From contig PLBY01000133.1 of assembly GCA_003134655.1 (NCBI GenBank), forward strand, positions 1 through 64,000: a stretch of DNA of 64,000 bases. The letters are read 5' to 3'. Positions 17,864-26,077 of this stretch are shown piece after piece. Made by a program: the position numbers and the translations under genes. The notes beneath the pieces are model-generated. The model did not search any database and had not been told where the DNA came from. It saw nothing but the letters and a program-made list of their open reading frames with translations. The DNA comes from Acidobacteriaceae bacterium. Lineage in GTDB: Bacteria > Acidobacteriota > Terriglobia > Terriglobales > Acidobacteriaceae. Every line of letters begins with the position of its first letter. Positions within the stretch are counted from its first letter, which is position 1.

Positions 17864-18299
17864 CTTGTAGTTGGCACAGCGTTGAGATGCAGCGCAAGTA
17901 ACAATTTAGGCTCGTGTGTCCCAGGCCATTGTGCCCGGTGGGGATGTGTGCTTCCTCTGAACAAGAGCATACTGCCACACGAAGGATTGAACGTATGCGG
18001 CGTGTCGCACAGTGGCGGGTCAATTCTTGAGTCTTATTGAGGACGTAGTCGAAAAACCGTTCGCTAGTGCCGTCCTCAGAAGTCCATTCCGCACGGAGCG
18101 TCGTTCTCTTCTCTACCTTTCTCAAGGCGGAAAGAAGCGTGCGATTCAACTCCCTTGCGCTGGCTCCTTCTATCTGGGCTTCGACAACGAACTCGTCGCC
18201 CGCTTTCCTGACGGAGCCCTTCGCAGAGCGTTCCTCAAGAGCGTGCTGGATCGTCTTGGCATCTGAGCGGTTCACTCTTGCCTTGAGCTTGAGTTTCAT
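17853..18299 (-). CDS. Hypothetical protein upstream of the deaminase
   Basis: 148 residues from the ATG at 18299 (GAGGAG upstream). Residues 1-95 look like a compact alpha/beta domain (MKLKLKARVNRSDAKTI ... TTLRAEWTSEDGTSERFF); the tail is cysteine-rich and may be read-through after a lost stop. The 3' end overlaps the deaminase start by 11 bases. A regulatory role is possible but unproven. Confidence 0.55.
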   Translation of the reverse strand: MKLKLKARVNRSDAKTIQHALEERSAKGSVRKAGDEFVVEAQIEGASARELNRTLLSALRKVEKRTTLRAEWTSEDGTSERFFDYVLNKTQELTRHCATRRIRSILRVAVCSCSEEAHIPTGHNGLGHTSLNCYLRCISTLCQLQGDG

Positions 18300-18312
18300 G
18301 TGGCTCGTCTCC

Positions 18313-18498
18313 TCAGCCCGAGAGCACATCATCAATTTTCTTCATGATCTGCTCAGCCCATTGGATTGATGCCGCAATCAGCTTGTCCGTTCGCGGGCTT
18401 CCCTGAGGAGTACCGAAGAGATCATCTGCCGTCTGCATATGCAGGCTTGCAAGAATCGCCGCCATAATTCCGATCACCCGTTTTCGGCCTTCGTCCAT
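18313..18498 (-). CDS. Small hypothetical protein (61 aa), first gene of the deaminase operon
   Basis: It starts MDEGRKRVIGIMAAILASLH and ends QIMKKIDDVLSG, with helical character and one hydrophobic stretch. It lies 13 bases before the next gene. A longer frame upstream (to 18624) has low-complexity codons and is less credible. Function unknown. Confidence 0.55.
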   Translation of the reverse strand: MDEGRKRVIGIMAAILASLHMQTADDLFGTPQGSPRTDKLIAASIQWAEQIMKKIDDVLSG

Positions 18499-18726
18499 TG
18501 GCGAAGGATAGCATATTCGCCTTTTGTTCCCTATTGGAGATGTCCGGGTCAGAGGCTGTGGGCTCGGTGGATGCGCACGAGATCGGGATAGGCTCGTTGG
18601 GGTGGTGCAAAAGGCTGCCTGCACCTGTGAAACGCCCAGGCCGACCCTTACCCCCCGTCCCGACAGAATGGGCCTCCTGAAAGCTCTACCAGCACCTCAG
18701 AGCATTCCATCTCAAGGTGCAATTGG

Positions 18727-19251
18727 TCAAAGATACCCAAGAGTCGACAGGCGAATTGTCATGGCCTGTTCACTGACCTCGAATTCGCTGGCAAGAAGTG
18801 TCACATGAGAGTCACGCAAGGATCTTGCCTGAAGCGCTTTGATGCGCGCCAAAAGCAATTTTGAGGGCATCAAGAGGCACGCGGCAAACTGGTTGGCTTC
18901 GATTTCTTTGAGATCTACGCCCGTGCTCGATCTTGAGTTGCGCGGTGTGATCGCGTGCCCATGGTCAACATGCACATGTTCGCCTGGCTCAAACTGGTGG
19001 CGCAGATAAAAATGTCCTATCTCGTGCGCAATCGTGAAGCGCTGCCTATTCGGAACGTCACTCGCTTGAATCGCAATTGCCGTGGTATCGCCCTTGCTGA
19101 TCAGAAGACCTGAGACATCGGGTCCTAGATCGGCATAAGCAATCTTCAGACGCAGTTGCTTAGCAACACGTTCGACATCCACTGGAGGCTTGGTAAAGCC
19201 ACAAGATTCGGCAAGAGCTTCACCATGGTACCTGGCCGTTCGTACACTCAT
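18727..19251 (-). CDS. ImmA/IrrE-family metallopeptidase
   Basis: 174 residues with the zinc-protease motif TIAHEIGHFYL (HExxH) near residue 75 and a downstream glutamate in LKEIEANQFAACLLMP. Such proteins cleave or inactivate partner XRE repressors in phages and integrative elements. The partner repressor is encoded directly upstream with a four-base overlap, the standard arrangement. It probably controls excision or a neighbouring defence module. Confidence 0.88.
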   Translation of the reverse strand: MSVRTARYHGEALAESCGFTKPPVDVERVAKQLRLKIAYADLGPDVSGLLISKGDTTAIAIQASDVPNRQRFTIAHEIGHFYLRHQFEPGEHVHVDHGHAITPRNSRSSTGVDLKEIEANQFAACLLMPSKLLLARIKALQARSLRDSHVTLLASEFEVSEQAMTIRLSTLGYL

Positions 19252-19607
19252 GCATTGCCTCTGGAGTTCCCGGCCGAAAGCCGCGCCGTCAATCTTTTTA
19301 ACGCAGGACCAGCTAGATTAAGCTTTTTCCCCAACTCCCGTTCAACATCTTTTCGACTGGGAGACTGAGCGGGCGAGTTCACAGCCGGCATCAGTTCACG
19401 AATATCCACGTCCAGGGACTTGGCGAGCTGCGACAGCGTGTGAACAAGCACTCGTTGTTTTCCGCCCTCGATATTGGCTATCGAGGCCCGCGTGGACGGT
19501 GGAATCAGAGAAAGACCAAGCTGCGCCTGTGTCATTTTCCGATGTTCACGAATTTTTTGGATTTGCGCCCCAAGAGCTTCGTAGAAGGGTTCGATCTTCG
19601 CCCGCAT
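19248..19607 (-). CDS. XRE-family HTH transcriptional regulator
   Basis: 119 residues. The helix-turn-helix covers about residues 15-70 (IREHRKMTQAQLGLSL, RASIANIEGGKQRVLVHTL). The start is set at ATG 19607 because a consensus promoter -10 box ends only eight bases upstream; longer starts would overlap the promoter. Partner of the ImmA-type protease that follows with an ATGA overlap. Confidence 0.88.
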   Translation of the reverse strand: MRAKIEPFYEALGAQIQKIREHRKMTQAQLGLSLIPPSTRASIANIEGGKQRVLVHTLSQLAKSLDVDIRELMPAVNSPAQSPSRKDVERELGKKLNLAGPALKRLTARLSAGNSRGNA

Positions 19608-19615
19608 GTTTACTT

Positions 19616-19644
19616 GTATTATGCCATCGTCCACAGAATGTCAA
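19616..19644 (-). promoter_or_regulatory. Promoter of the XRE/ImmA pair, probably giving a leaderless mRNA
   Basis: -35 TTGACA (19639-19644) and -10 TAATAC (19616-19621) with a 17-base spacer. The ATG at 19607 is eight bases from the -10 box, about where transcription should begin, so the message should have almost no leader and needs no ribosome-binding site. Confidence 0.75.
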
Positions 19645-19913
19645 GTAATGCTGTCGCGACCCCTCTGCGCTAAATGGGAGATGTCGTTTCACAGAGAGGG
19701 AGGATGCGTCCTCGGCGGGGGTACCGCGAGGGTCTGGCGCGGGGTGAGGCTTTACCAATGCTCGCAGCGAGGGGCCTGGGGACAAAAGGTCAGTATTGCT
19801 GACTCTTCCACAATTAACAATATGATACTTGACACGCGGACTTAATTTGTGGGATCGTCCTGGGAGCGGCGTCCCTTTTGGAGATGCTGCCTGGGGCAAA
19901 GGAGGCCCTGAAT

Positions 19914-20531
19914 ATGTCGCTAGAAAATGTACAGCAAGATCAGGAGCCCCTTTCGGGCGGTCGGGACGCAGGAGTTGGGTTTAATGCAAGCGAAAACCCG
20001 GTGGTTGCCGTTGATGAGGCCAAGAGAGACGCTGAAATCTCTGTAGAACTGCTCCACAAGCCAGAGGATCGGAAACACTTCCGTGTGCCACGCGATTTTA
20101 AGTTGCTAGAAGTGCTCGACGAGGGAGCAGAAAAGCTGAGTGTGAAACTGCTGCCGAACCTGGAGAAGCCGTTGGACCATCTCCGGGGAATATACGAAAA
20201 CCACCATGCCGGCGAGCCATTGAATCTTGAGCTGACGCTGGAGGATTCCCTGAGGGAGCAACCCAGCACGCATCACTTCGCGGTGGATCTCGTTCTGGCG
20301 ATTCAGATCAATACGCGCTGGCGGATCGCCCCGGAGAAGGAAATGACGCCGAAGGCCATCCTCGCCCTCGCCGAACTTCCCTGGCAAGAATACAGCCTCT
20401 ACTATCCAGCTGACAGTGTGGTGCCATTGCCTCCCGATACTCCAGTCAAACTTGACCGAGGGCAACGCTTTGAGGCGCAGCGCGACGGCAAGTACGGCGC
20501 GGGGGTCGATAGTGCACATCGGAACCGCTAA
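19914..20531 (+). CDS. Multi-ubiquitin-like (tandem beta-grasp) protein
   Basis: 205 residues from an ATG with AAAGGAGG in front. Two beta-grasp-like domains follow a disordered N-terminus: about residues 40-110 (KHFRVPRDFKLLEVLDEG) and 115-190 (NTRWRIAPEKEMTPKAILAL ... QRFEAQRDGKYGAG). This is the pattern of the prokaryotic multi-ubiquitin family found with E2, JAB and E1 genes. The end reads KYGAG then VDSAHRNR, so no bare di-glycine tail is present as encoded; processing by the JAB domain could expose one. It is the first gene of a three-gene overlapping operon and the likely substrate of the conjugation system. Confidence 0.8.
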   Translation: MSLENVQQDQEPLSGGRDAGVGFNASENPVVAVDEAKRDAEISVELLHKPEDRKHFRVPRDFKLLEVLDEGAEKLSVKLLPNLEKPLDHLRGIYENHHAGEPLNLELTLEDSLREQPSTHHFAVDLVLAIQINTRWRIAPEKEMTPKAILALAELPWQEYSLYYPADSVVPLPPDTPVKLDRGQRFEAQRDGKYGAGVDSAHRNR

Positions 20532-20922
20532 GGCAGAGATTGAACGTCTCGCCAGCTCGGGGAGCACCATAACGCTGGTGAACGAGGGTGTGCAGCCGTA
20601 CGCCCTCGCACGCAGGGTAGAAGCCCCGAGTCCTCCCTGGGATCGAACCGCGTATGACATTCTCATCGCCATCCCGATTGCCTACGATCTGGGCACATCC
20701 TTGGATGGGTTCTACATCGGCCTTCCATACACTTTTCGCGGGGGCGAACACAACAGGGTCAACGGACAGGTGGTGGTGGTTGGAGGTTCGCAGTGGAGGG
20801 CCGTTTCCTGGCACTACCCGGACGGCAAGCAGTTCCGGCTTGGGATTGACAATATCGAAAGCCACATTGTGCATTGCCGGGGATTTTTCTTGGAGCGTGG
20901 AGCGGTCAATGCCAGAACTTAA
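20512..20922 (+). CDS. E2-like ubiquitin-conjugating fold protein (Prok-E2 family E type)
   Basis: 136 residues from the GTG at 20512, overlapping the end of the multi-ubiquitin gene by 20 bases. Family-type features are the central AYDLGTSLDGFYIGLPY, SQWRAVSWHYPDGKQFRLG and the C-terminal ESHIVHCRGFFLE. In this family the E2 fold carries activated ubiquitin-like protein. The active-site cysteine is not certain; the one in VHCRG is a candidate. Its place between a ubiquitin-like and an E1 gene supports the call. Confidence 0.75.
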   Translation: MHIGTAKAEIERLASSGSTITLVNEGVQPYALARRVEAPSPPWDRTAYDILIAIPIAYDLGTSLDGFYIGLPYTFRGGEHNRVNGQVVVVGGSQWRAVSWHYPDGKQFRLGIDNIESHIVHCRGFFLERGAVNART

Positions 20923-22378
20923 TTTACGCATTTCTGCGATCGAGTGGGACCGCCTGCGCAAACACTGTGCACGTTCGTTCCGGGGACGACGTGACACTGA
21001 AAATGGCGCTATAGGACTTCTGGGCAAACGCATGGTCGAAGGCAAACTGCACGAGCTGGTGGTCGCTCAGATCGTTTGGCCAGAGCCGGGCGATGTGATA
21101 GCGCCACCACATCAGGCACTTACTTTCTCGTCGCGGTATGTGAGGCGGGCGCACATGGCCGTTCGCAAGGCCGGATTGGCAGGACTAGTCACTTTTCATA
21201 CGCACCCGTTGGCGAAATCGGAGGTGGATTTCTCCTGGTACGATGACAAGCAGGATCCTCTTCTCGTCGAGAACTTGCAGGAACTGTGGCCTGGGACGCT
21301 TCTATCCAGCGTTGTCCTGGGTGAGACCTCGCAAAGGGCGCGGTTATGGAGCTCGCCGATCGAACAAGCGGCGGCGACTTCGCTTGTGTGCGTTGGCGAA
21401 CGGCTGCAGTACCTGCCGCTGCATGGACGGTCTGCCAAACCCGCTCCCGATCCTGCAGAGATTTTCGATCGCGCCACAGCGCTCACAGGCAGCGGCGCAC
21501 TGGCGCGGATCTCCCGAATCACAGTGGTTGTCGTGGGAGCAAGCGGAACGGGCTCGCTCGTCTGCGAGCTGCTGGCGAGGGCCGGCTGCAAGAGGATTCT
21601 CCTGATCGATCACGATGTCGTAAGACTCGTGAATCTTAACCGCATCCTCTATGCGACCACCGACGACGCAAAGGATCGCCGCCCTAAAGCCGAAGTGCTG
21701 AAGAGAGGGATTGAAAGCCTGGGGTTGGGCTGCAAGGTGGTCCCGATAGTGGGGTCGATTCTGGACGATACGGTCCTGAGGCGTCTGAACGAGGGAGATC
21801 TGATATTCGGGTGTGTCGATAAGGACTATCCGCGCATGTTGCTATGCAAATACGCCTACCAGCATGTCGTTCCTTATATCGACGTAGGGGCTGAAATCGG
21901 CGGCGACAAGGAAGGGATCGTTTCCACGGACGCGCGGACCAACTATGTCGCCCCTGGCCGCTGGTGCCTGCGCTGTATAGGGTTGGTGAGTCCGCGGCGT
22001 CTAGCTTTTGAATCTTTGACAGGAGCTGAGCGCAAGAGAAAAATCGACCTTGGATACTCCGACGACCTGCTGATAAAACAGCCTGCGGTGATGGACCTGA
22101 ATATGAGAGCCGCAAGCACGGGTGTGATGCTTCTGCGCCATCTGTTTCAGCCGTTTCTGCTTGAGCCCCTTCCAGTGACGATTGCCGAAAATCTTGTGAC
22201 CTACAACATGAAGGCGGTAGCCTCGGCGCGTGCTCGTAACGAAGTTTGCGACATTTGTCGGGCGAATCCCCATGCTGGGTTTGGCGATTGCGGCCAACCG
22301 ATTGGTCTAGCCAGCGAAGTGGCAAGGGCCTTACTTGAAGAAGACGAAGATAAGCTGACGCTCGGGGCCCATACATAA
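20909..22378 (+). CDS. Fused JAB deubiquitinase / E1-like activating enzyme
   Basis: 489 residues, start overlapping the E2 gene by 14 bases. The N-terminal 150 residues are a JAB/MPN metalloprotease: ENGAIGLLG glutamate, then FHTHP and SWYD ligands. Residues 190-440 are a ThiF/E1 adenylation domain: VVVVGASGTGSLVCELLARAG for ATP, LLIDHDVVRLVNLNR for the acceptor, and the candidate thioester/zinc cysteines GRWCLRC and VCDIC. Such fusions trim and activate the adjacent ubiquitin-like protein. The set of genes resembles bacterial ubiquitin-like operons described by comparative genomics, some of which (for example Bil) protect against phage. Confidence 0.88.
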   Translation: MPELNLRISAIEWDRLRKHCARSFRGRRDTENGAIGLLGKRMVEGKLHELVVAQIVWPEPGDVIAPPHQALTFSSRYVRRAHMAVRKAGLAGLVTFHTHPLAKSEVDFSWYDDKQDPLLVENLQELWPGTLLSSVVLGETSQRARLWSSPIEQAAATSLVCVGERLQYLPLHGRSAKPAPDPAEIFDRATALTGSGALARISRITVVVVGASGTGSLVCELLARAGCKRILLIDHDVVRLVNLNRILYATTDDAKDRRPKAEVLKRGIESLGLGCKVVPIVGSILDDTVLRRLNEGDLIFGCVDKDYPRMLLCKYAYQHVVPYIDVGAEIGGDKEGIVSTDARTNYVAPGRWCLRCIGLVSPRRLAFESLTGAERKRKIDLGYSDDLLIKQPAVMDLNMRAASTGVMLLRHLFQPFLLEPLPVTIAENLVTYNMKAVASARARNEVCDICRANPHAGFGDCGQPIGLASEVARALLEEDEDKLTLGAHT

Positions 22379-22666
22379 TTGTGGCCGCTGAGCCAGTCGA
22401 AGCGGGGCTCGAAATTCCCCATTCCTGTGTGCCTATTTGTGCCTACAATTCGCATGTAGAGGGGGTTGAAATTTGCCATTTCTACTGAGATTTTGTTTTT
22501 CAGCAATCTCTCCCAACCCCTTTACAGGCGCGGGTTTTGCCAGTATTGTTGGGAGAAGTCACGAGCATTTAAGAGATTCCCGGTATCGCTACCAACCTTC
22601 CTTGAGACGTTCATTTCGCCGGCTTTCCTTTATTTCGCACTCCTGTCGAGGGTCTGAGCCCCCCCA
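22379..22666. other. Intergenic spacer after the ubiquitin-like operon
   Basis: About 290 bases, less GC-rich than the surroundings, with no credible coding frame. I looked here for the small fourth gene often seen in related operons and did not find one. Confidence 0.5.
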
Positions 22667-22888
22667 TCAGCTTTCCCGTGGCATCTGGAACGGTGCATCT
22701 GGGTGTTCACTGTTGTAGTGCACTACGTCATACAACAGAGTCAACGCCTCGTTGAGTACGTGAGCTTCTTCCCATGTCAGGTTGAAATTGTCGATGGGCT
22801 CGGTGCAGAAGTTGGTGGCTTCCATAAGGCGCTCCCCGAGTGTGGAAATGCGTTCTTTATTGAACTTGTAGAACTGCTCTGTTGTCAT
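22667..22888 (-). CDS. Small hypothetical protein (73 aa)
   Basis: Starts MTTEQFYKFNKERISTLGER, acidic and helical; a strong GGAGGAG site precedes the ATG. No family is recognised. Confidence 0.65.
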   Translation of the reverse strand: MTTEQFYKFNKERISTLGERLMEATNFCTEPIDNFNLTWEEAHVLNEALTLLYDVVHYNSEHPDAPFQMPRES

Positions 22889-22942
22889 GTGCTGTTAGCT
22901 CCTCCTCATTTAATACTGTCGATTTAGCTTTGCTATTTCCTT

Positions 22943-22988
22943 TGCCGAGCCTCCCGCCCGAATGACCCGTTTCAGGTCCGGCTCGGCA
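22943..22988. repeat. Inverted repeat upstream of the 73-residue gene
   Basis: TGCCGAGCC (22943-22951) and GGCTCGGCA (22980-22988) are perfect reverse complements around a 28-base centre. It could be an operator or a terminator arm; there is no T-tract next to it. Confidence 0.4.
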
Positions 22989-23054
22989 GAGATACTAAGG
23001 GAATCATCTAAAAAGTAGCCAAGCGGAGTGGGAGCTTTCAGCGGAGCATGGGTA

Positions 23055-23280
23055 TTAAGTTATGTGTCTTTTCTTACGCCATCCAAATACCACGATCTCG
23101 TTCTTCAACGTCTCAAAACCGACGTAATCTTCTCGCTCGACCCGCTTTACAGGCAGCTACCTCTTCCCGTCCGCACGATTCCCCGAGAAAAACTCGATGC
23201 TATGCCCATGTTTTCGAAAACCTATTGGGCTGATCAGCGTACAAAACACTACCGTGCAAGGTATAGCTGCGGAAGTGCAT
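23055..23280 (-). pseudogene. Broken small gene
   Basis: An ATG at 23280 opens MHFRSYTLHGSVLYADQPNR and stops after 26 codons. A neighbouring frame continues protein-like (HGHSIEFFSGNRADGKR, then after one in-frame TAG, VEREDYVGFETLKNEIV) to a stop at 23055. One frameshift and one nonsense change would explain it. Family unknown. Confidence 0.3.
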
Positions 23281-23482
23281 GCCGCCCGGCCGAGTGATCT
23301 AGGTTTTCTTGAGCATTAGGGTAGACGCCGCCATTCGCGAGCCTTGGGTTTTCCCAATTTTGCTGCGATTTCAGGTGCTCCACATGGTGCCTCGCCTCAT
23401 TGTTGCCATGAGCAAATCCCCCAACAACTAGCCCTAGGTAGGCTGTCGGTGGACGGCGGCGTTTCGGGCACGGAGAATCCAT
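23249..23482 (-). CDS. Possible small hypothetical protein
   Basis: 77 residues beginning MDSPCPKRRRPPTAYLGL, with a His-rich middle (EARHHVEHLKSQQNW). A GTG 18 bases earlier has AAAGAGGAG in front and may be the true start. It lies directly downstream of the HTH gene at 23530-24348. Weak support. Confidence 0.3.
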   Translation of the reverse strand: MDSPCPKRRRPPTAYLGLVVGGFAHGNNEARHHVEHLKSQQNWENPRLANGGVYPNAQENLDHSAGRHALPQLYLAR

Positions 23483-23529
23483 TCCGTGCGTCCACGGCAC
23501 TCCTCTTTAAGCGGCGGCGGTTGGCTGGT

Positions 23530-24348
23530 CTACATGGGTTCCGTTGCGTTTTCCACTTTGCTGTTGTCGACAGCAGCAGGTGTGAACGGTTCCCCGAGCG
23601 GTACAAGGTTCGTATCGACAACAGGAGGTTTACTCCCGACGTAGCGGCTTGCGATCTTCTCAGAAAACAGGCGCAGTGCGTCGGCACGTTTTTCCTCATC
23701 AAGGGAACCAAACACCTGATCGAGCTGCTCGCCCAAACATTCGCTGACGGTGTCGTACAAGCTCGGGACATCCCCGTGCATCATTTCCTTCATACCAACG
23801 TGAATCGGAATCGGTTTGTGGCGCACATGGCGAATTAGTCGAAACGCCATGCTTATGAGCGCCGCTTTCCGCCTACGACCTGAAGGATCGTCTGGATCTG
23901 CCTCGTGGAGTCCCAAAACTGCATGGGCCATCGTCACAGCCAAGTCGTACGTCTCATCACGCCGCTGTTGCTTTCTCAACTTCTGCGTCGGGTCAGCCGC
24001 TTGTAGTAGGCGACGTACATGCCGATCACTGATACCCAGATTTTCTCTGATCCACTGGGTAAATGTTGGCCGACCAGCGGTCGGAACACGCCGTCCAGGC
24101 TGGGCGAAGCGGTTCCGAGCCTCTCGGATGTAGGCGAGGTTGGTCAGCAAGGTGTACCCTACTGGCCTCAGCTTGTTTTGTATGTGCTGGATCAGTTCTT
24201 GATCACTCAGCCGTGCGGCGTGTGCTGCCGTGTCAAATTCGGGGAGAGTAAAAGTTGAAGTGACCTGTGGACTTGCGTCCGCAGGTTGCGTTAGTGCTGC
24301 TGCTGTGTGGAGCGACTCCATCTCAGGAGCGGCGGTTGTTTCTGCCAT
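23530..24348 (-). CDS. HTH/DUF3102-like DNA-binding protein, copy A
   Basis: 272 residues. Residues 60-130 carry the conserved YTLLTNLAYIREARNRF and TFTQWIRENLGISDRHVRRLL, a helix-turn-helix pattern like that of DUF3102 or ParB-linker domains of plasmids and integrative elements. The rest is rich in basic residues (RKQQRRD, GRRRKAA). A second copy of identical length lies at 29126-29944, about 78% identical by eye and almost identical over the last 60 residues. The ATG at 24348 has GGAGGT in front. The role may be element maintenance or regulation. Confidence 0.75.
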   Translation of the reverse strand: MAETTAAPEMESLHTAAALTQPADASPQVTSTFTLPEFDTAAHAARLSDQELIQHIQNKLRPVGYTLLTNLAYIREARNRFAQPGRRVPTAGRPTFTQWIRENLGISDRHVRRLLQAADPTQKLRKQQRRDETYDLAVTMAHAVLGLHEADPDDPSGRRRKAALISMAFRLIRHVRHKPIPIHVGMKEMMHGDVPSLYDTVSECLGEQLDQVFGSLDEEKRADALRLFSEKIASRYVGSKPPVVDTNLVPLGEPFTPAAVDNSKVENATEPM

Positions 24349-24423
24349 AAGAACACCTCCGTTCGTACCAGGAGCTGCCCGCCGCGGTGACGTCACCCTG
24401 CGTCGTAGCCCCCCTACCTATGT

Positions 24424-24528
24424 GTTGAGATCTCAGGAAATCGATCGAAGTATCAGTTGATTGAGGCCGACGGATATTTGCGAAGCGTACTTCGTAATGA
24501 GCGTTTTCCCACAAATATTGGCAAAACT
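24424..24528 (-). repeat. Duplicated upstream region, copy A
   Basis: About 100 bases upstream of the copy A gene match 30018-30120 upstream of copy B with scattered mismatches (shared blocks include GATCTCAGGAAAT, TCAGTTGAT and TTTTCCCACAAAT). It therefore probably holds the shared promoter or operator. The rest of 24349-24800 shows no gene. Confidence 0.7.
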
Positions 24529-24800
24529 TGCAGATTCGACTCTTGCGGAGCAGCGTTGTCTCGGCCCGAAGTTACAACCCGCAAATGGCTGGGGCCATTC
24601 CTCCGCGGCCGTGGGCTACAACCTCGTCCGTATGAGGAATCTGGCGATGCAAGCGACGTAAGCCGAGGCCGCAGTGTGCTCGCAGGCCCGAAAATGAATC
24701 CGCGGGACACCAGCGGATGCAGCCAAAACCCTTCCCCGAGTCCCAAGATCACGGAGACTGGAGAGAATCTAAGTCGCGGCGTCCCTTTTTCCGCAGCCTG

Positions 24801-25235
24801 CTAAGAGTGTAATAACTCATCGTACCTGTATTCGGCGCGGCGTTCGGTCTTCATGCCGCCGCCCACGGACACATCATCTGTTTTGTAATAGCGGGCAACA
24901 CATTCCCGCATTAACTTGACTGAGGTTTTCTTGTGGGCCGTCACCGTCACGGCTGTCTCCAATTCCTTACCTTCGGCGTTCCTGTGGCGAACATCAAACG
25001 TGACTCGTGTTCCGCGAGACCGACGCCCCAGCTTACGTTTGCCGCTGTACTTTTTCGCTAGGGCGCACAGGGCGGCGGGTGACATTTGAAACTGCTTGGC
25101 TAATTCGCGATAACCCGTCGTTTGGTTCGCGGAAACATACTTTCCAACCTTTGCGTTCAATGCCTCGTGGGCCTTTTGGAGTTCCAGCTTGTAGTTGAAC
25201 GGGCAATCCACATCGTCGAATGCGTCACGCTTCAT
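24801..25235 (-). CDS. Hypothetical HTH-type protein (144 aa)
   Basis: The start at ATG 25235 has a GGAG site. Residues 45-70 (GYRELAKQFQMSPAALCALAKKY) read as a helix-turn-helix, followed by a basic linker (SGKRKLGRRSRGTR) and a mixed C-terminus. It could be a small regulator of the element. No family assigned. Confidence 0.6.
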   Translation of the reverse strand: MKRDAFDDVDCPFNYKLELQKAHEALNAKVGKYVSANQTTGYRELAKQFQMSPAALCALAKKYSGKRKLGRRSRGTRVTFDVRHRNAEGKELETAVTVTAHKKTSVKLMRECVARYYKTDDVSVGGGMKTERRAEYRYDELLHS

Positions 25236-25400
25236 CGCGACCCGCTCCGTTTCCGGCACCCATTATTGCATCGGTTTTGCACCGTATTAGTGCCTCGAAA
25301 TGTTCGCATTTGTGAACAATTAAGCAGTGCCAAGTCGCCCAGACTCAATCTGTTAGGAGGAACCTATCGATTTCGCCGCTGCCAAAGGCATAATGGCGCC

Positions 25401-25829
25401 ATGAGAAACGAAACCACACCCGCAGACAAGCTCAGAAAATCAGAAGCAGTCTTCCCAATGGACTTGGTGACGGTCTTCAAAGATCTACGGACAAGCAATG
25501 TCGAAGTGCGCCAACTGCCAAAAGATAGCGTTACGCAGAAGACATGTCCCTGCGGCAAGCCTGCGAAAAAGAAATTCTGTTGTAGCGCGTGCAGGCAGGC
25601 GGCATACCGCACGAGTCCAGCACATGTGGATAACCTCAAGCGCCTGCGTAACGCACGTGCAGCACGGAAAGCCGACCATTACCGACGTAAACACCAGTAC
25701 CAAGCTATTAGTACGGTGCGGGGATATGGTGGCCCGATTCCGAGTGGCGTGCCGAGGATTGGTGACTTAAATCTCAATAACTACACGAAGGAAACAATGC
25801 GTACAGAAGCAATCCAGCCCGCAAGTTGA
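25401..25829 (+). CDS. Zinc-finger hypothetical protein (142 aa)
   Basis: A central cysteine cluster, CPCGKPAKKKFCCSACRQAAY, resembles short C-rich fingers of the form C-x-C-G...C-S-x-x-C-R-x-x-x-Y, followed by an Arg/Lys-rich helix. It could bind nucleic acid. The ATG at 25401 is chosen; longer frames upstream overlap the divergent gene. Confidence 0.6.
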   Translation: MRNETTPADKLRKSEAVFPMDLVTVFKDLRTSNVEVRQLPKDSVTQKTCPCGKPAKKKFCCSACRQAAYRTSPAHVDNLKRLRNARAARKADHYRRKHQYQAISTVRGYGGPIPSGVPRIGDLNLNNYTKETMRTEAIQPAS

Positions 25830-26077
25830 GGCTTGGCAGAGAGCGAACATCCCCAAAACAATCTGTGCACTGAATCACTCGGATATACATGTGTCCGCGA
25901 GAGGGCGGGCGTGTGCCTCAGCACAGGAAAACTTGGGTTCGCACAACGACTACGTGAAAGCGCCCGTCAGGGGCGAACTAGAGCCGAGGTGATCGGCACC
26001 GAATAAGAGTCAAAGCTGTCTCGCAGGTTCCGTGGTAGGAACGCAGACGGCGGTCTTAAAACGCAGAGGACGAAACT

